Source of the DNA: Planctomycetota bacterium
Lineage (GTDB): Bacteria; Planctomycetota; JAMOSO01
Reading direction: 5' to 3'
Assembly: GCA_027063065.1 (NCBI GenBank)
Contig: JAMOSO010000048.1
Span: forward strand, 38,786 to 102,785
Length of the DNA: 64,000 nt
Of the stretch, positions 17,875 through 28,083 are shown one piece after another. A program made the translations under genes and the position numbers. The notes under the pieces are model-generated. The model did no database searches, was not told the origin of the DNA, and saw only the letters and a program-made list of their open reading frames with translations. Each line of letters opens with the position of its first letter. Position 1 is the first letter of the stretch.

Positions 17875-20313
17875 TTATTCAAATATTAATTTTTCTTCTT
17901 TAATAGATGCGCGCACCTGTTTGCGATCTTTAAATTTACCTCTTAGTAATTCTTCTGCTAGTTCATCTTCAATATATTTTTCAATAGAGCGACGTAAAGG
18001 TCTAGCGCCGAAATCTAAATTAGAACCGCCTTGTTCAATTAAAAAGTCTTTAGCATCTTTGCTTAGGCGTAGGCTAAGTCCTTGTTCTGTAAGACGCGAA
18101 CGAACATTTTCTAGCTCTAAATCAATTATTTGTTCTAAATCTTCTTTGCGTAGGGGATTAAATACAATGTTATCATCTAAGCGGTTAATAAATTCTGGCT
18201 TAAAGTGGTTATGTAATTCGGATTGGATTCGCTTTTTCATTTCATCGACATTTTGACTTTCATTAGTTGACGCAAATCCCATGCCGTTTTTATTGCGTAT
18301 AATATTAGAGCCAATATTAGAAGTCATAATGATGATAGTATTTCTAAAATCAATTTTGCGTCCTAGACTGTCGGTTAAAGTGCCTTCTTCCATAATTTGC
18401 AATAGTAAATTAAAGACGTCTGGATGGGCTTTTTCTATTTCATCTAGTAAAATTAATGAATGTGGTTTTTTGCGAACTTTTTCTGTTAATTGCCCACCTT
18501 CTTCGTAACCAACATACCCTGGAGGCGCACCAGCAATTCTGCTTGCTGCAAATTTTTCCATGTATTCCGACATATCTATTTGTATGATGTCATCTTTAGA
18601 GCCAAACATAAATTCTGCCAAGGATTTGGCTAACAATGTTTTACCAACTCCTGTGGGACCCAAAAACAAAAAACAGCCGATTGGACGATTTGGGTTTTTT
18701 AATCCAGAACGCGCCCTTCTGACTGCCTTGGCAACACGAGCGATAGGTTCTTCTTGATTGATTATGCTGTCTTTTAAACTGTTTTCCATTTTTAATAGGC
18801 GTTCAGTTTCGGCTGATTCTAATCTTGTTAAAGGAATACCAGTTATATCGCTAACGATTTCTGCAATTAAATCACCATCGACTATACCCATTTCTTCGGT
18901 ATTTTTAACACGCCATTTATCTTGAGCTTCTTGCATGGTAATTTTAAGTTTTTCGGCAGTATCTCGTAATTTAGCAGCACCTTCAAAGTCTTGGTTAGTT
19001 ACGGCTTCTTCTTTGTCTTTTTCTAGATTTTCTATTTCTCGTTGTTTTTCTTTTAAATCAGGTGGAATAATTGATGATTTTAGTCTTACTTTAGAGCCGG
19101 CCTCATCTATTACGTCAATGGCTTTGTCGGGTAAAAATCGTCCACTTATGTATCTATCGGATAATATTACGGCTTCTGCAATAGCATCATCTGTAAAGGT
19201 TAGTCGGTGGTGAGCCTCATATTTATCGCGTAGTCCTTTTAAGATTTCAATAGCATCTTCTACGCTTGGCGGTTCTACCATAACTGTTTGAAAACGTCTT
19301 TCTAAAGCACCGTCTTTTTCTATATGTTTGCGATATTCATCAATAGTTGTAGCTCCTATACATTGAATTTCGCCACGAGAAAGGGCTGGTTTTAAAACAT
19401 TGGCGGCATCTACAGCACCTTCTGCTCCGCCAGCACCGACAATGGTATGTAATTCATCAATAAATAAAATAATATTTGAGTCTCTGGCAACTTCTGTCAT
19501 AACCGCTTTGATGCGTTCTTCAAATTGCCCACGGTATTTTGTGCCTGCTATCATCATAGCTAAATCTAAGGAGACAATTCTTTTTTTAGCTAAAATATCA
19601 GGTACGTTTTCATCGACTATAGCCTGTGCAAAACCTTCTACTATAGCTGTTTTGCCAACCCCAGCTTCGCCGAGTAGAACAGGGTTGTTTTTGCGACGAC
19701 GGCATAGTATCTGTAATACTCTTTCAATGTTTTTAGCTCTGCCGATTACAGGGTCTAATTTGCCTTCTCTTGCCAATACTGTTAAATCTCTGCCAAATGA
19801 ATCTAAGGCGGGTGTTTTTGGTGTTTTTTGTCCTTTGGAAGAGCCTGTTGCATCAGTAGGGTCATTAGAGCTAACATCGGCACCTAATAGATGTAAAATT
19901 TCTTTGCGGACATCTTCTAGCTTAATATTGCAGTTCATTAAAACCTGTGCTGCGATGCCTTCTTCTTCACGCAGTAGCCCAAGAAGTAGATGTTCTGTGC
20001 CAATATAATTATGCCCTAAACTACGGGCTTCTTCTAGGGAGTATTCTAATACTTTTTTGGCGCGTGGGGTAAAAGGCATTTGCCCCATAGATACAGTTGT
20101 CCCACCATTTTGCACAATTTTTTCTACCTCTAGGCGCAAGCGTGCCAAGTCTAAGTTCATATTTTCTAATACATTAGCAGCTACACCACTACCTTCTTTG
20201 ATAAGGCCTAACAACATATGCTCTGTACCAATGCTGTCATGGTTAAGGCGTTCGGCTTCTTGGCGTGCAAAGCCCAATATTTTGCGGGCGCGGTCAGTAA
20301 AACGATCAAACAT
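17875..20313 (-). CDS. clpC: ATP-dependent Clp protease ATPase subunit ClpC
   Basis: The 812-residue Hsp100 ATPase unfolds substrates for ClpP. It has two N-terminal Clp repeats (each with the GTEH(M/L)LLGL motif), a first AAA+ domain with GEAGVGKT, a UVR-type linker (QDFEGAAKLRDTAEKL) that marks ClpC rather than ClpA, and a second AAA+ domain with GPTGVGKT. The start is preceded by AGAGG and a good sigma70-type promoter. Length and motifs are normal. No clpP or mcsAB gene is in the window. Confidence 0.97.
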   Translation of the reverse strand: MFDRFTDRARKILGFARQEAERLNHDSIGTEHMLLGLIKEGSGVAANVLENMNLDLARLRLEVEKIVQNGGTTVSMGQMPFTPRAKKVLEYSLEEARSLGHNYIGTEHLLLGLLREEEGIAAQVLMNCNIKLEDVRKEILHLLGADVSSNDPTDATGSSKGQKTPKTPALDSFGRDLTVLAREGKLDPVIGRAKNIERVLQILCRRRKNNPVLLGEAGVGKTAIVEGFAQAIVDENVPDILAKKRIVSLDLAMMIAGTKYRGQFEERIKAVMTEVARDSNIILFIDELHTIVGAGGAEGAVDAANVLKPALSRGEIQCIGATTIDEYRKHIEKDGALERRFQTVMVEPPSVEDAIEILKGLRDKYEAHHRLTFTDDAIAEAVILSDRYISGRFLPDKAIDVIDEAGSKVRLKSSIIPPDLKEKQREIENLEKDKEEAVTNQDFEGAAKLRDTAEKLKITMQEAQDKWRVKNTEEMGIVDGDLIAEIVSDITGIPLTRLESAETERLLKMENSLKDSIINQEEPIARVAKAVRRARSGLKNPNRPIGCFLFLGPTGVGKTLLAKSLAEFMFGSKDDIIQIDMSEYMEKFAASRIAGAPPGYVGYEEGGQLTEKVRKKPHSLILLDEIEKAHPDVFNLLLQIMEEGTLTDSLGRKIDFRNTIIIMTSNIGSNIIRNKNGMGFASTNESQNVDEMKKRIQSELHNHFKPEFINRLDDNIVFNPLRKEDLEQIIDLELENVRSRLTEQGLSLRLSKDAKDFLIEQGGSNLDFGARPLRRSIEKYIEDELAEELLRGKFKDRKQVRASIKEEKLIFE

Positions 20314-20358
20314 GGAACCTCTTTTTTAACTATTAAGAGAAATTATAAATAAAAATTC

Positions 20359-20386
20359 ATTATAGTTTAGTTGAAGTATTAAACAA
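20359..20386 (-). promoter_or_regulatory. Candidate sigma70-type promoter of clpC
   Basis: Read on the - strand: TTGTTT (20386-20381), a 16-base spacer, then a perfect TATAAT (20364-20359), about 45 bases upstream of the clpC start. I see no CtsR- or CIRCE-like repeat beside it. Confidence 0.5.
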
Positions 20387-20389
20387 GGT

Positions 20390-21343
20390 TCAATACTTAG
20401 GGTTGATTTTTACTCCTGATAAATTATCTGCCCAAAATAATAAAGAACATTCTTGTTGGTTGCGTTTTATAAAAAAAGATCGCAATAATTGTCGATCAGT
20501 TGTTTTGGCTAATACGTCTACTCTAAAAATAGAGCTTTTTACACCTAATAATGCTCGTACAATATTTATAGTATTGGGACTGACGCCAATAATATTTGTT
20601 AAATCTTTTGTAGATGTAAATGGTTCATCAATACGTTGTTGCATAATATCATCAATAGTGCTAGCAGATGCATCGGCAAATATGGCCATTAATAAGTATT
20701 TTGGCGCAGTATTAATATTAATTGTATCGTGGCTAGAATAAACACTTATAAATTGTGGTAATGGCGGTATCAACCATTGCGTTTTATCATCTGGTTGTTT
20801 TATGCCATTATATATGGAGTCCATATATGGTACTTGGCGTAAACTTGATAATCTAAAGAATTTATGTTTGTAAATACTTTGCATTGTATCGATGAGATTT
20901 TCTTCAATATCTTCAGCGTATTTACTTGGTTTTAAAATAGCTTTTAAAATTTTATGATGTCGAATATCAAGTGGTATTTTTGTGTTTTTATTATTTTGTT
21001 TATATAAAGCATTAATAGGCCACTTACCGTCTTCATCATGAATACTAAAGGCTACATTTATTTTGGATTTTTCAAACTCAAATGTATGTAAAGCGGGCTC
21101 TGCCCATCTATCAGTTAAGCAATCAAATTTGTTGTCATCTAAATCGGCTAGTAATAATTTTGATGCCAATGATGCGGCATTAAAGCAAGCTTGCTCTAAC
21201 TGTGGTTTAGAAGCATAACTTTTAGTTGTTTCTAGGGTTATTGACGATTGTGGTAGATTGTCTAAAACAATAAAGGTTAAAATGCTTAAACACATTAACA
21301 CTACCAATAAAGCGATACCTGTTTGATTAGATTTATTTATCAT
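20390..21343 (-). CDS. gspK: Type II secretion minor pseudopilin, GspK-like
   Basis: The N-terminus is prepilin-like: a short basic leader ending in Gly, then the hydrophobic stretch IALLVVLMCLSILTFIVL. The body has the GspK pattern of a large globular domain with paired helix-hairpin-helix-like parts (TININTAPKYLLMAIF and FTSTKDLTNIIGVSPNTINI). GspK caps the pseudopilus of type II secretion systems. No other gsp gene is in the window, so this is an orphan or the end of a split cluster. The start at ATG 21343 is preferred over an upstream TTG at 21349. Confidence 0.7.
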   Translation of the reverse strand: MINKSNQTGIALLVVLMCLSILTFIVLDNLPQSSITLETTKSYASKPQLEQACFNAASLASKLLLADLDDNKFDCLTDRWAEPALHTFEFEKSKINVAFSIHDEDGKWPINALYKQNNKNTKIPLDIRHHKILKAILKPSKYAEDIEENLIDTMQSIYKHKFFRLSSLRQVPYMDSIYNGIKQPDDKTQWLIPPLPQFISVYSSHDTININTAPKYLLMAIFADASASTIDDIMQQRIDEPFTSTKDLTNIIGVSPNTINIVRALLGVKSSIFRVDVLAKTTDRQLLRSFFIKRNQQECSLLFWADNLSGVKINPKY

Positions 21344-21445
21344 GCTCAAAAGTATGGCATATCAATAGTAAAAAAGCAAAAGGGTATATTTAATAATATA
21401 TGATTTTTCTTGGGCATAAAATGTAGGTGCTATTATACTATAGGT

Positions 21446-22792
21446 ATGCGCATAGAGGATATTGTTTTAATAGATAAAAATTTAGCTGATGCTAATTTGG
21501 GTGTGGCAGTTTCTGGGGGGCGTGATTCAATGGTGTTATTGGATTTGTTATGCAAACAAATAACACACACAAAATTATTTGTGTTACATTTTAATCATAA
21601 TTTACGTCAACAATCAGATGCAGAAGCTAAATTTGTACAAAATTATTGTATAGAAAATGGCTTAAATTTTGTTTCAGAAAAGGCTGAAAATTTATTTAGT
21701 GAAAATGGTTCATTGGAAATGCTTGCCAGAGAGGCTAGATATAAATTTTTTATTGATGCGATAGTTAAATATCGATTAAAAGCATTATTTATGGGTCATC
21801 ATTTTGATGATCAGGCTGAAACAGTGATGATGAGATTGCTTAAGGGTACAGGCGTAATGGGCTTGGCTTCTATGATGAAGGCACGAGAATTAATAAATAG
21901 TGTTAAAATTCATCGACCGCTATTGTCAATTAGCCGTCAAAAAATTGATGCTTATGCAAATTTAAATGCTATTAGCTATTGCGAGGACAGTACTAATAGT
22001 GATGAAAATTTTTTACGCAATCATTTACGCCATTCTATTTTGCCTGTATTGCATAATGTAAACAGTGGTTTTGCCCAACATCTTTGTGATTTAGCTGAAG
22101 AAACACACAGTTTGCAAGAATGGATTGCACCCATATTGACACAGATGCAATCATCGGTTATTGATGATAATAAATTAAATATTAATCAATATGTAAGATT
22201 GCCAAAATGGCCACGGTCTGAAATTTTAAGAAAATTTTTAATCGATTTAGGTTGTGTACGCCCAACTAGGGAAAGAATTAAGTCTTTGGATAATTTTATT
22301 TGCAATGTTAAAAGTACTGGTATTTTTGAAGTTGGCGGCGGTCTGAATTTAGAAATATCGCAAAATATATTAAGGCAAGCACAAGTGGTTAAAGATTCTT
22401 TAGAGTTGTTGCCTATTAAGATAGGTGTATCGCCTAAAACGTTTAATTATGCTAATTATTTTTGGCAGGTAGATGTGATTAATAATTGGCAAGGCACAGA
22501 TATTTCTAAAAATGAATTTTTAATTAATATTACAGAAGCTAAATCTTTAATGTTGCGTTCTCGGCAATCGGGTGATTATATCTTGTTGGGTAATGATAAA
22601 AATAAAACTTCTAAACATAAAAAATTAAAACGTTTTTTGATAGATAAAAAAATAGACAAGCATTTGCGTAATGCTTTGCCATTATTGGCTAGAGATAGTC
22701 AAATTTTATTGATACCTAAATATTTTAGAGATATTTACGCCTTACCTTTACTAGGTGATGATGTTTTGCGAATTACTTATTATCCCGTATAG
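21446..22792 (+). CDS. tilS: tRNA(Ile)-lysidine synthase
   Basis: It converts C34 of tRNA-Ile(CAU) to lysidine, which is essential for reading AUA codons. The PP-loop ATP pyrophosphatase motif SGGRDS is near the N-terminus, followed by HFNHNLR and MGHHFDDQAETVMMRLLKG, all typical of TilS. A C-terminal TilS domain is recognisable. The frame is open back to an earlier codon at 21410, but the ATG at 21446 fits the family start. A TATACT hexamer ends six bases before this ATG, so the mRNA may be leaderless. A long hairpin overlaps the stop codon. Confidence 0.93.
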   Translation: MRIEDIVLIDKNLADANLGVAVSGGRDSMVLLDLLCKQITHTKLFVLHFNHNLRQQSDAEAKFVQNYCIENGLNFVSEKAENLFSENGSLEMLAREARYKFFIDAIVKYRLKALFMGHHFDDQAETVMMRLLKGTGVMGLASMMKARELINSVKIHRPLLSISRQKIDAYANLNAISYCEDSTNSDENFLRNHLRHSILPVLHNVNSGFAQHLCDLAEETHSLQEWIAPILTQMQSSVIDDNKLNINQYVRLPKWPRSEILRKFLIDLGCVRPTRERIKSLDNFICNVKSTGIFEVGGGLNLEISQNILRQAQVVKDSLELLPIKIGVSPKTFNYANYFWQVDVINNWQGTDISKNEFLINITEAKSLMLRSRQSGDYILLGNDKNKTSKHKKLKRFLIDKKIDKHLRNALPLLARDSQILLIPKYFRDIYALPLLGDDVLRITYYPV

Positions 22793-22812
22793 GATATAAG
22801 TAATTCGCAAAA
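22764..22812. terminator. Long hairpin at the tilS / STAS-gene convergence
   Basis: Arms 22764-22785 and 22792-22812 pair almost perfectly (outer 16 bp, one bulged T, inner 5 bp) around loop CGTATA, and the stem covers the tilS stop codon. It lies between convergent genes and probably ends both transcripts. Neither strand has a clean T tract after the stem, so efficiency is uncertain. Confidence 0.55.
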
Positions 22813-22815
22813 TAA

Positions 22816-23181
22816 TTAGCCAAAAAAACCACGTTTTTTATATGCGGCAATGGCTTTGTCTTCCGTTGGGTAAATGCTAAAAATTTTATTTAATTTAGTT
22901 ATTTTAAAGACTTCTAAAATAGTGGGGGATAATTCACACATTTTTAAATTGGTTTTGTCGGCTTTACATTTTTTATGTAAGGCCATTAATTTGCCTAAAA
23001 CGGCTGAAGATAGATATTCAACCTCATTAAATGCTAATAACAATTTACCTCCACAGGCTTTAGTGGCAATATTCATGAGTTCTTCAGATATTTTTAAGAT
23101 TTGTACCTCATCTAAAATTTTGGCATCTTTAAAATAAATCACAACGACATCGCCGTTGGTTTGTGTCATAAGAGAAGGCAT
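22816..23181 (-). CDS. STAS-domain anti-sigma factor antagonist (SpoIIAA/RsbV-like)
   Basis: The 121-residue protein is a single STAS domain with the conserved segment VEYLSSAVLGKLMAL, in which the Ser-Ser pair holds the residue phosphorylated in partner-switching systems. Unphosphorylated, such proteins sequester an anti-sigma kinase. It lies 12 bases downstream of a gene encoding both a PP2C phosphatase and a RsbW-like ATPase, so one operon encodes the whole switch. No sigma factor gene is adjacent. Confidence 0.88.
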   Translation of the reverse strand: MPSLMTQTNGDVVVIYFKDAKILDEVQILKISEELMNIATKACGGKLLLAFNEVEYLSSAVLGKLMALHKKCKADKTNLKMCELSPTILEVFKITKLNKIFSIYPTEDKAIAAYKKRGFFG

Positions 23182-23193
23182 ATATACTCCTGT

Positions 23194-24927
23194 TTAAATC
23201 TCTTTTGTAAGTAATAATTGACGACCACCATTGAAGTAATCTACGCTATCAAAATAATGTTTCATCAATAAAACACCACGTCCACGCTCTAAGTATAAGC
23301 TTTCTTCATCGTCTGGATCTGGCACATCATAAGGCTCAAATCCATCACCTTGATCTTCGATTAATATTGTAAAATGTTTGTCTGTTAACCTTACTGACGC
23401 ATAGGCTATTTTATCTGCTTGTAGTTTATTGCCGTGTCGCATAGCATTGACTAGGGCTTCATCTAGTGCAAGACGAACACCAAAGTATAGTCTTTGATCG
23501 GCCAGATTGCGTGTTTCTAATAAATTTACAATATCTTCGATTATTGGGTCTTTATCGCTTAAATTTTGTGATGTTGTTTGGTTAGAATATATAAGCTCAC
23601 CTTCTAAGGGTGCTTTTTCATCTAAAACAATTATTTTCATTCCTGATTGTTCGGGTGGTTCGCTTGGTTCTCCGATTACTTTCATAACAAACATTGTTAT
23701 ATCATCTCGTTGTGGGGCATCGCCACAAAAATCATAAACGGATTTTTCTATTTTATTAATTAGTTCTTCAGCAGTTAAATCTGTATTACATTTGATAAGT
23801 TCTATAAGGCGTTCACGTCCGTATTCTTCATCGTTGGCATCCATTGCTTCCCATACACCGTCAGTGCAAAATACACCAATATCTCCGTTTTGTAATTGAA
23901 ACGGGCCTTCGGTTGGAAAATCCTCATCATCTATCATACCAATGGGGATACCAGTTGCGTCTAGTTCTACATATTCACCGTTACGAAATATTAAAGGCGA
24001 ATCATGCCCACCTGAAGAGTAGGTTAATTCTAAGGTATATGTGTCTAACATACCAAAAAATAAGGTTAAAAATCTCTCATCAGCAAAGTCATTTTCAATG
24101 GTTTTATTGACATGTGCCATTACTTTTTCTAAGTTTGGTTTAGCTGCCGCATAAGAGCGTAAAGCAGCTCTGGCAGTAGTAATTAACATTGCCGCTGGAA
24201 TACCGTGTCCTGAAGCATCGCCGATGACTAAGCCTAATTTACCATTAAAACCTTCGATAAAATCATAAAAATCTCCGCCCGTTTCATCACATGGGATATT
24301 TTTTGCCGCAAATTCTAATTTGTCGTTATTGGGCATAGTTTTAGGAAATAAACTTGTTTGTATTTCGGCGGCTATTTCTAAACTTTGTTGCATTTGCTTT
24401 TTTTCGACAAAGTGTTCAATTAGCATTGCATTTTCTAATGCCATTGCCGATTGCACTGCTACAGAACTTAACAATTCTTCGTCATATTGACTAAATGAAG
24501 AGTTTTTTTTATTTAAAACCTGTATAGAGCCAATAACAATTTGATTATTATTAATCAGTGGCATACATAATATGGAATTAGTGTGATAGCCTGTTTTTTT
24601 ATCAATAGCAGGATTAAACCGTTTGTCTTGATAGGCATCGGCAATATTGATTGTATGGCCGTTAGTAAATACAGATCCTGCAATACCGGCATCACTTGGT
24701 ATTCTAATCTCAGATATTTCTGCATTTTTTGCTACACGAGAAAATAACTCGTTATGTTTTTTATCATATAAAAATATGGTTGCTCTATCGGCGTCCATAA
24801 TCTTGCACGTATCATCCATAATTTGATTTAGCAAAACAGTGAGATCTTTTTCTTGTTGCATTGCCAAGGTTATACCTAACAATATTTGTAAATCTTGTAT
24901 TTTTTTATCAGCACTAATTAAGCTCAT
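23194..24927 (-). CDS. GAF - PP2C phosphatase (RsbU/SpoIIE) - RsbW-like ATPase fusion
   Basis: Three modules follow in order in 577 residues. A GAF sensor domain is at ~20-170. The PP2C-type serine phosphatase is at ~200-415, with metal-site motifs CDETGGDFYDF, VIGDASGHGIPAAML, FCTDGVWEAMD and QRDDITMFV. The HATPase_c_2 anti-sigma kinase-like domain is at ~455-577, with ALDEALVNAMRHGN and EDQGDGF. It could both dephosphorylate and rephosphorylate the STAS protein encoded next. The ATG at 24927 has AAAGGTGG before it. A 7-bp hairpin with a GAAA loop (24952-24969) lies in the leader. Confidence 0.93.
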   Translation of the reverse strand: MSLISADKKIQDLQILLGITLAMQQEKDLTVLLNQIMDDTCKIMDADRATIFLYDKKHNELFSRVAKNAEISEIRIPSDAGIAGSVFTNGHTINIADAYQDKRFNPAIDKKTGYHTNSILCMPLINNNQIVIGSIQVLNKKNSSFSQYDEELLSSVAVQSAMALENAMLIEHFVEKKQMQQSLEIAAEIQTSLFPKTMPNNDKLEFAAKNIPCDETGGDFYDFIEGFNGKLGLVIGDASGHGIPAAMLITTARAALRSYAAAKPNLEKVMAHVNKTIENDFADERFLTLFFGMLDTYTLELTYSSGGHDSPLIFRNGEYVELDATGIPIGMIDDEDFPTEGPFQLQNGDIGVFCTDGVWEAMDANDEEYGRERLIELIKCNTDLTAEELINKIEKSVYDFCGDAPQRDDITMFVMKVIGEPSEPPEQSGMKIIVLDEKAPLEGELIYSNQTTSQNLSDKDPIIEDIVNLLETRNLADQRLYFGVRLALDEALVNAMRHGNKLQADKIAYASVRLTDKHFTILIEDQGDGFEPYDVPDPDDEESLYLERGRGVLLMKHYFDSVDYFNGGRQLLLTKEI

Positions 24928-25010
24928 AGCCACCTTTGGTTGATAGTTCTAATCTAAATTTCTTTAGATGATAACGTTGCCCATTCAAAAGAGCAATATT
25001 TTTGAAGCAG

Positions 25011-27278
25011 TTAATTATTTAAATGGTCTTTTAACTCTATTTTTAAGTTGTCCAAAAGATTAAATAAAATATCACTATTATCTTCCATGTTATGAAAATT
25101 AGCTAAAATTGTCTTGGCGTTTTCAAGGCGTTTATCACCATTATTAATAAAGATCATATTTTCTAAAACACTATTATGTACACTCATGTGTGGTTGGTTG
25201 ATTTTTTTATAGCTAGGCATTGTGCCAAAGGCAACTTTGCCTGCTTCTTTATACCACTTGCTAAGGCGACAGCCTGTGTGTTCTGTAAATGTTGCCGAAG
25301 CATCGCATAGGTTTAAAGCGGTATAGGCATTTTCTTTAAAGATAATATGGTCGGCTTTAGCTATGGTCATAAATAAGCTTGCTTGACTCATCTCTATTAT
25401 GTGCTTTGTGGCTTTTGCATCATGATGCATGTGATCTAGATTGCTATCTAAATTATTTATGATGATCGATACGTCTTTTGCGCAATTTGACATTAATTGA
25501 GATTTTTGAGTAATAATGTCAGATTGACCTGTAACAGCATGTATGGCTGAGGCGATATCTTCAGTTGCAGTGTTGGTGGCCTCCGCTAACGATCTTATTT
25601 CTTCTGCCACTACGGCAAAGCCTGCTCCATGCGCCCCTGCCTTAGCAGCTTCTATGGTAGCGTTTAAAGCTAAAAGATTAGTTTGGGCAGATATCTCTTT
25701 AATTAAATCAATGACAGGTATAATGGCTTTATTTTTGTTGTTTAGTTCATTAATAGCTTCTTGATTGTTTTTTGTTTCTTGTTCTAATAATTTCAGTTTT
25801 TCTAATGCTTCTTTAATAGTTATTAAACTGTCATTCGATTTATTGCTAGTGTTTTCTGCTGTTTGTAACATAGCTGTAAAGGCATCGTTTAGCTCTAATA
25901 AATTGGTTTGTAGGGTGGTGAGTCCGGCGGTAACATTAGAAATATTTTGCATATCATTACTAAATGCAATGAGAGCCTGTTTGTTGTGGGATTCTTGCAT
26001 AGTGTCAATGGCAAAGGCAATTAAATCAATTACCTTAGCAAAATCACCCTCTAAGCCATCGTTGGATATAGCTGCTTTGGCAAAATTTGTATTTTTAGCA
26101 TAGGTGAGTGAAGTGTCAATTCTGGTAATTAAAACACTGAGTTTTTTTTCTAGTTGTCTTAGTGAATTTGTAATTTGATCTATTTCTGTTGCGTTTTTTT
26201 CAGGTGCGTTACGTAGACAAGATAAATCACCAGATGCAATTTGCAATACCAATGATGTTAGCTCATCTATTTGGCTACATATAGTAGTGCTTATCATTTT
26301 GATAAATCGCCAAATAATAAAAATTATGGCACTGGCCAATATTAGAAAACACACCAAAATGATTGCAGCAATTAATTTGATACTGCGTGCTTCGCCAATA
26401 ATGATATTTGTAATGTTATCTTCACACCATTTTAATTTGTTTATTTTAGTTGTGATGGTTGTAAACCAGTATTCTGGATCAATATTATAGTTTTCTGTTT
26501 TGTTTAAAGCTATATTGCGCATTCTATTGACTTCTGTAACAGATATATCATTTTTTATATGAGCATATAATTTTGTAAGTTCAGGTGGGGCTGTCGTATT
26601 AAATAAATGCAATAAGGCGTTTTGTTGGGCAGTTACGGTGATAAATTTTTGCATTAATTTTCGAGAAGCTTTATTTTTGCTAAAAATAGCAGAAAGCACA
26701 GCTCGTTCAATACCAGCTCTTTCTTTGGCAGATATAAATATTAAAAGGGCAGAAAATTGATTTTTAATATGCGGATTTTCAATTTTTGTAGAAAATTCTG
26801 CAATGGCGTCAATTAAAGAAGTATTAATGGTGGTATAATATTTAACGGTATTGTCAATGGTAGTGTTTAAAGCAGAGACATCTTCACGCCGAGTTTGTAA
26901 TTGTGATAAATCAATATGGCGTTTAACATAATTGGTTAAATCATTGTTGAAATCTTGATAAATAAGCTTTAATTCAGCTATTTTTTTGTCCGTTGCTAAT
27001 CTTTGCTCAGGTAAAATATCTTTAAATTTTTCGCCATTAGAGCTAATAAATCCTGCGCTTGCGCCACGTTCTTTTTGTAATTCGTGTAATAACGCGCTTA
27101 ATTTTTGGGAAATCAGAGTTATTTTAGCGGTATAAGATGCTTCTTGGTATTTGTTAAAGGTAAATAAAGCAAATCCTACGCTACATACAATTAATAAAGA
27201 GGTAATTACTTTTGATAAATAATTTAATCTAACTTTAAAAGTGCAATTTTTCAAAAACGTAATGATTTTCTGTAACAT
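25011..27278 (-). CDS. Methyl-accepting chemotaxis protein with nitrate-sensor (NIT) and zinc-binding (CZB) domains
   Basis: The 755-residue membrane receptor has a TM helix at ~20-42, an extracytoplasmic NIT domain ([20 protein letters not shown]), a second TM at ~305-325, a HAMP region, and the chemoreceptor tip with [18 protein letters not shown] and [16 protein letters not shown]-terminal CZB domain follows, with [17 protein letters not shown] and PHMSVH supplying the His/Cys zinc ligands. NIT domains bind nitrate or nitrite in characterised proteins, and CZB domains sense zinc or hypochlorite. AAGGGA precedes the start. The only other chemotaxis-type gene in the window is a CheY at 41763. 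Confidence 0.9.
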   Translation of the reverse strand: MLQKIITFLKNCTFKVRLNYLSKVITSLLIVCSVGFALFTFNKYQEASYTAKITLISQKLSALLHELQKERGASAGFISSNGEKFKDILPEQRLATDKKIAELKLIYQDFNNDLTNYVKRHIDLSQLQTRREDVSALNTTIDNTVKYYTTINTSLIDAIAEFSTKIENPHIKNQFSALLIFISAKERAGIERAVLSAIFSKNKASRKLMQKFITVTAQQNALLHLFNTTAPPELTKLYAHIKNDISVTEVNRMRNIALNKTENYNIDPEYWFTTITTKINKLKWCEDNITNIIIGEARSIKLIAAIILVCFLILASAIIFIIWRFIKMISTTICSQIDELTSLVLQIASGDLSCLRNAPEKNATEIDQITNSLRQLEKKLSVLITRIDTSLTYAKNTNFAKAAISNDGLEGDFAKVIDLIAFAIDTMQESHNKQALIAFSNDMQNISNVTAGLTTLQTNLLELNDAFTAMLQTAENTSNKSNDSLITIKEALEKLKLLEQETKNNQEAINELNNKNKAIIPVIDLIKEISAQTNLLALNATIEAAKAGAHGAGFAVVAEEIRSLAEATNTATEDIASAIHAVTGQSDIITQKSQLMSNCAKDVSIIINNLDSNLDHMHHDAKATKHIIEMSQASLFMTIAKADHIIFKENAYTALNLCDASATFTEHTGCRLSKWYKEAGKVAFGTMPSYKKINQPHMSVHNSVLENMIFINNGDKRLENAKTILANFHNMEDNSDILFNLLDNLKIELKDHLNN

Positions 27279-27364
27279 ATATTGTCCCTTAAAAGTGTGT
27301 ATAATATATCTAGGCTACAGAATTTATCATCAAATATAAAGAATATTTAATGTGTTTTTATATT

Positions 27365-28048
27365 CTATAATAAATCAGGGCGGTTATTTCTAGTGTTAAT
27401 TTTAGCTTGTTCTTGGCGCCATTTGGCTATTTTTGCATGATTCCCGCTAATAAGTACAGGCGGTACTGCCATCCCTCTGTAGATGGGAGGTCGAGTATAG
27501 TGGGGGTATTCTAAAATATTGTCTTCAATATTAAATGATTCATCCTCTGCCGATTGATATTTACCTAATACTCCAGGGATTAATCTAGCAATTGCTTCGG
27601 TAATAACCATAGCTGGCAGTTCACCGCCCATAAGAATATAATCTCCTATAGAAATTTCTCTAGGTTTTAAGCCTTGGCGGATACGTTCATCAAAGCCTTC
27701 GTAACGACCAGCCATCATTATAAGACCTTTTTCTTGGCTTAATTCTTCTACAATACGTTGGTTTAATGGCTCTCCTTGTGGAGTGAGCATAATTAAAGGA
27801 TATTCTGCATTATTATTGCGTTGGGATATGTCCTCTACGGCATTAAATAATGGTTCGCACATCAAGACCATCCCTGCGCCACCACCGTATGGTTTATCAT
27901 CAACATTGTTGTGTTTATTGGTTGTGTAATTTCTAAAGTTATGAATATTAACTGAAAGTAATTGTTTTTGTATAGCACTTGCAATGAGGCTAGTGGAAGT
28001 AAAACTTTCAAATAGCTCAGGAAATAAACTAAGTATGTGAATATCCAT
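27365..28048 (-). CDS. trmD: tRNA (guanine37-N1)-methyltransferase
   Basis: TrmD methylates G37 of tRNAs reading CNN codons and prevents +1 frameshifting. The 227-residue protein carries YGGGAGMVLMCEPLF, the deep trefoil knot segments MAGRYEGFDERI and SIGDYILMGGELPAMV, and RPPIYRGM at the C-terminal domain. It ends the rpmE-to-trmD operon; rplS, which often follows trmD, is not here. No ribosome site is visible before the ATG, and a strong hairpin separates it from rpsP. Confidence 0.96.
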   Translation of the reverse strand: MDIHILSLFPELFESFTSTSLIASAIQKQLLSVNIHNFRNYTTNKHNNVDDKPYGGGAGMVLMCEPLFNAVEDISQRNNNAEYPLIMLTPQGEPLNQRIVEELSQEKGLIMMAGRYEGFDERIRQGLKPREISIGDYILMGGELPAMVITEAIARLIPGVLGKYQSAEDESFNIEDNILEYPHYTRPPIYRGMAVPPVLISGNHAKIAKWRQEQAKINTRNNRPDLL

Positions 28049-28083
28049 ATACTGGTTTATTAGTAATTACAATTATTTAAATT

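Noticed and set aside
17875..20313. Several open frames on the + strand across clpC
   Set aside because: They are shadows of clpC: composition follows the opposite strand's codons, with no motifs or ribosome sites. The same holds for antisense frames over gspK, ffh, prfA and nadA.
22764..22812. Operator or replication-type palindrome
   Set aside because: It covers the tilS stop codon between convergent genes, where a terminator is the simpler explanation.
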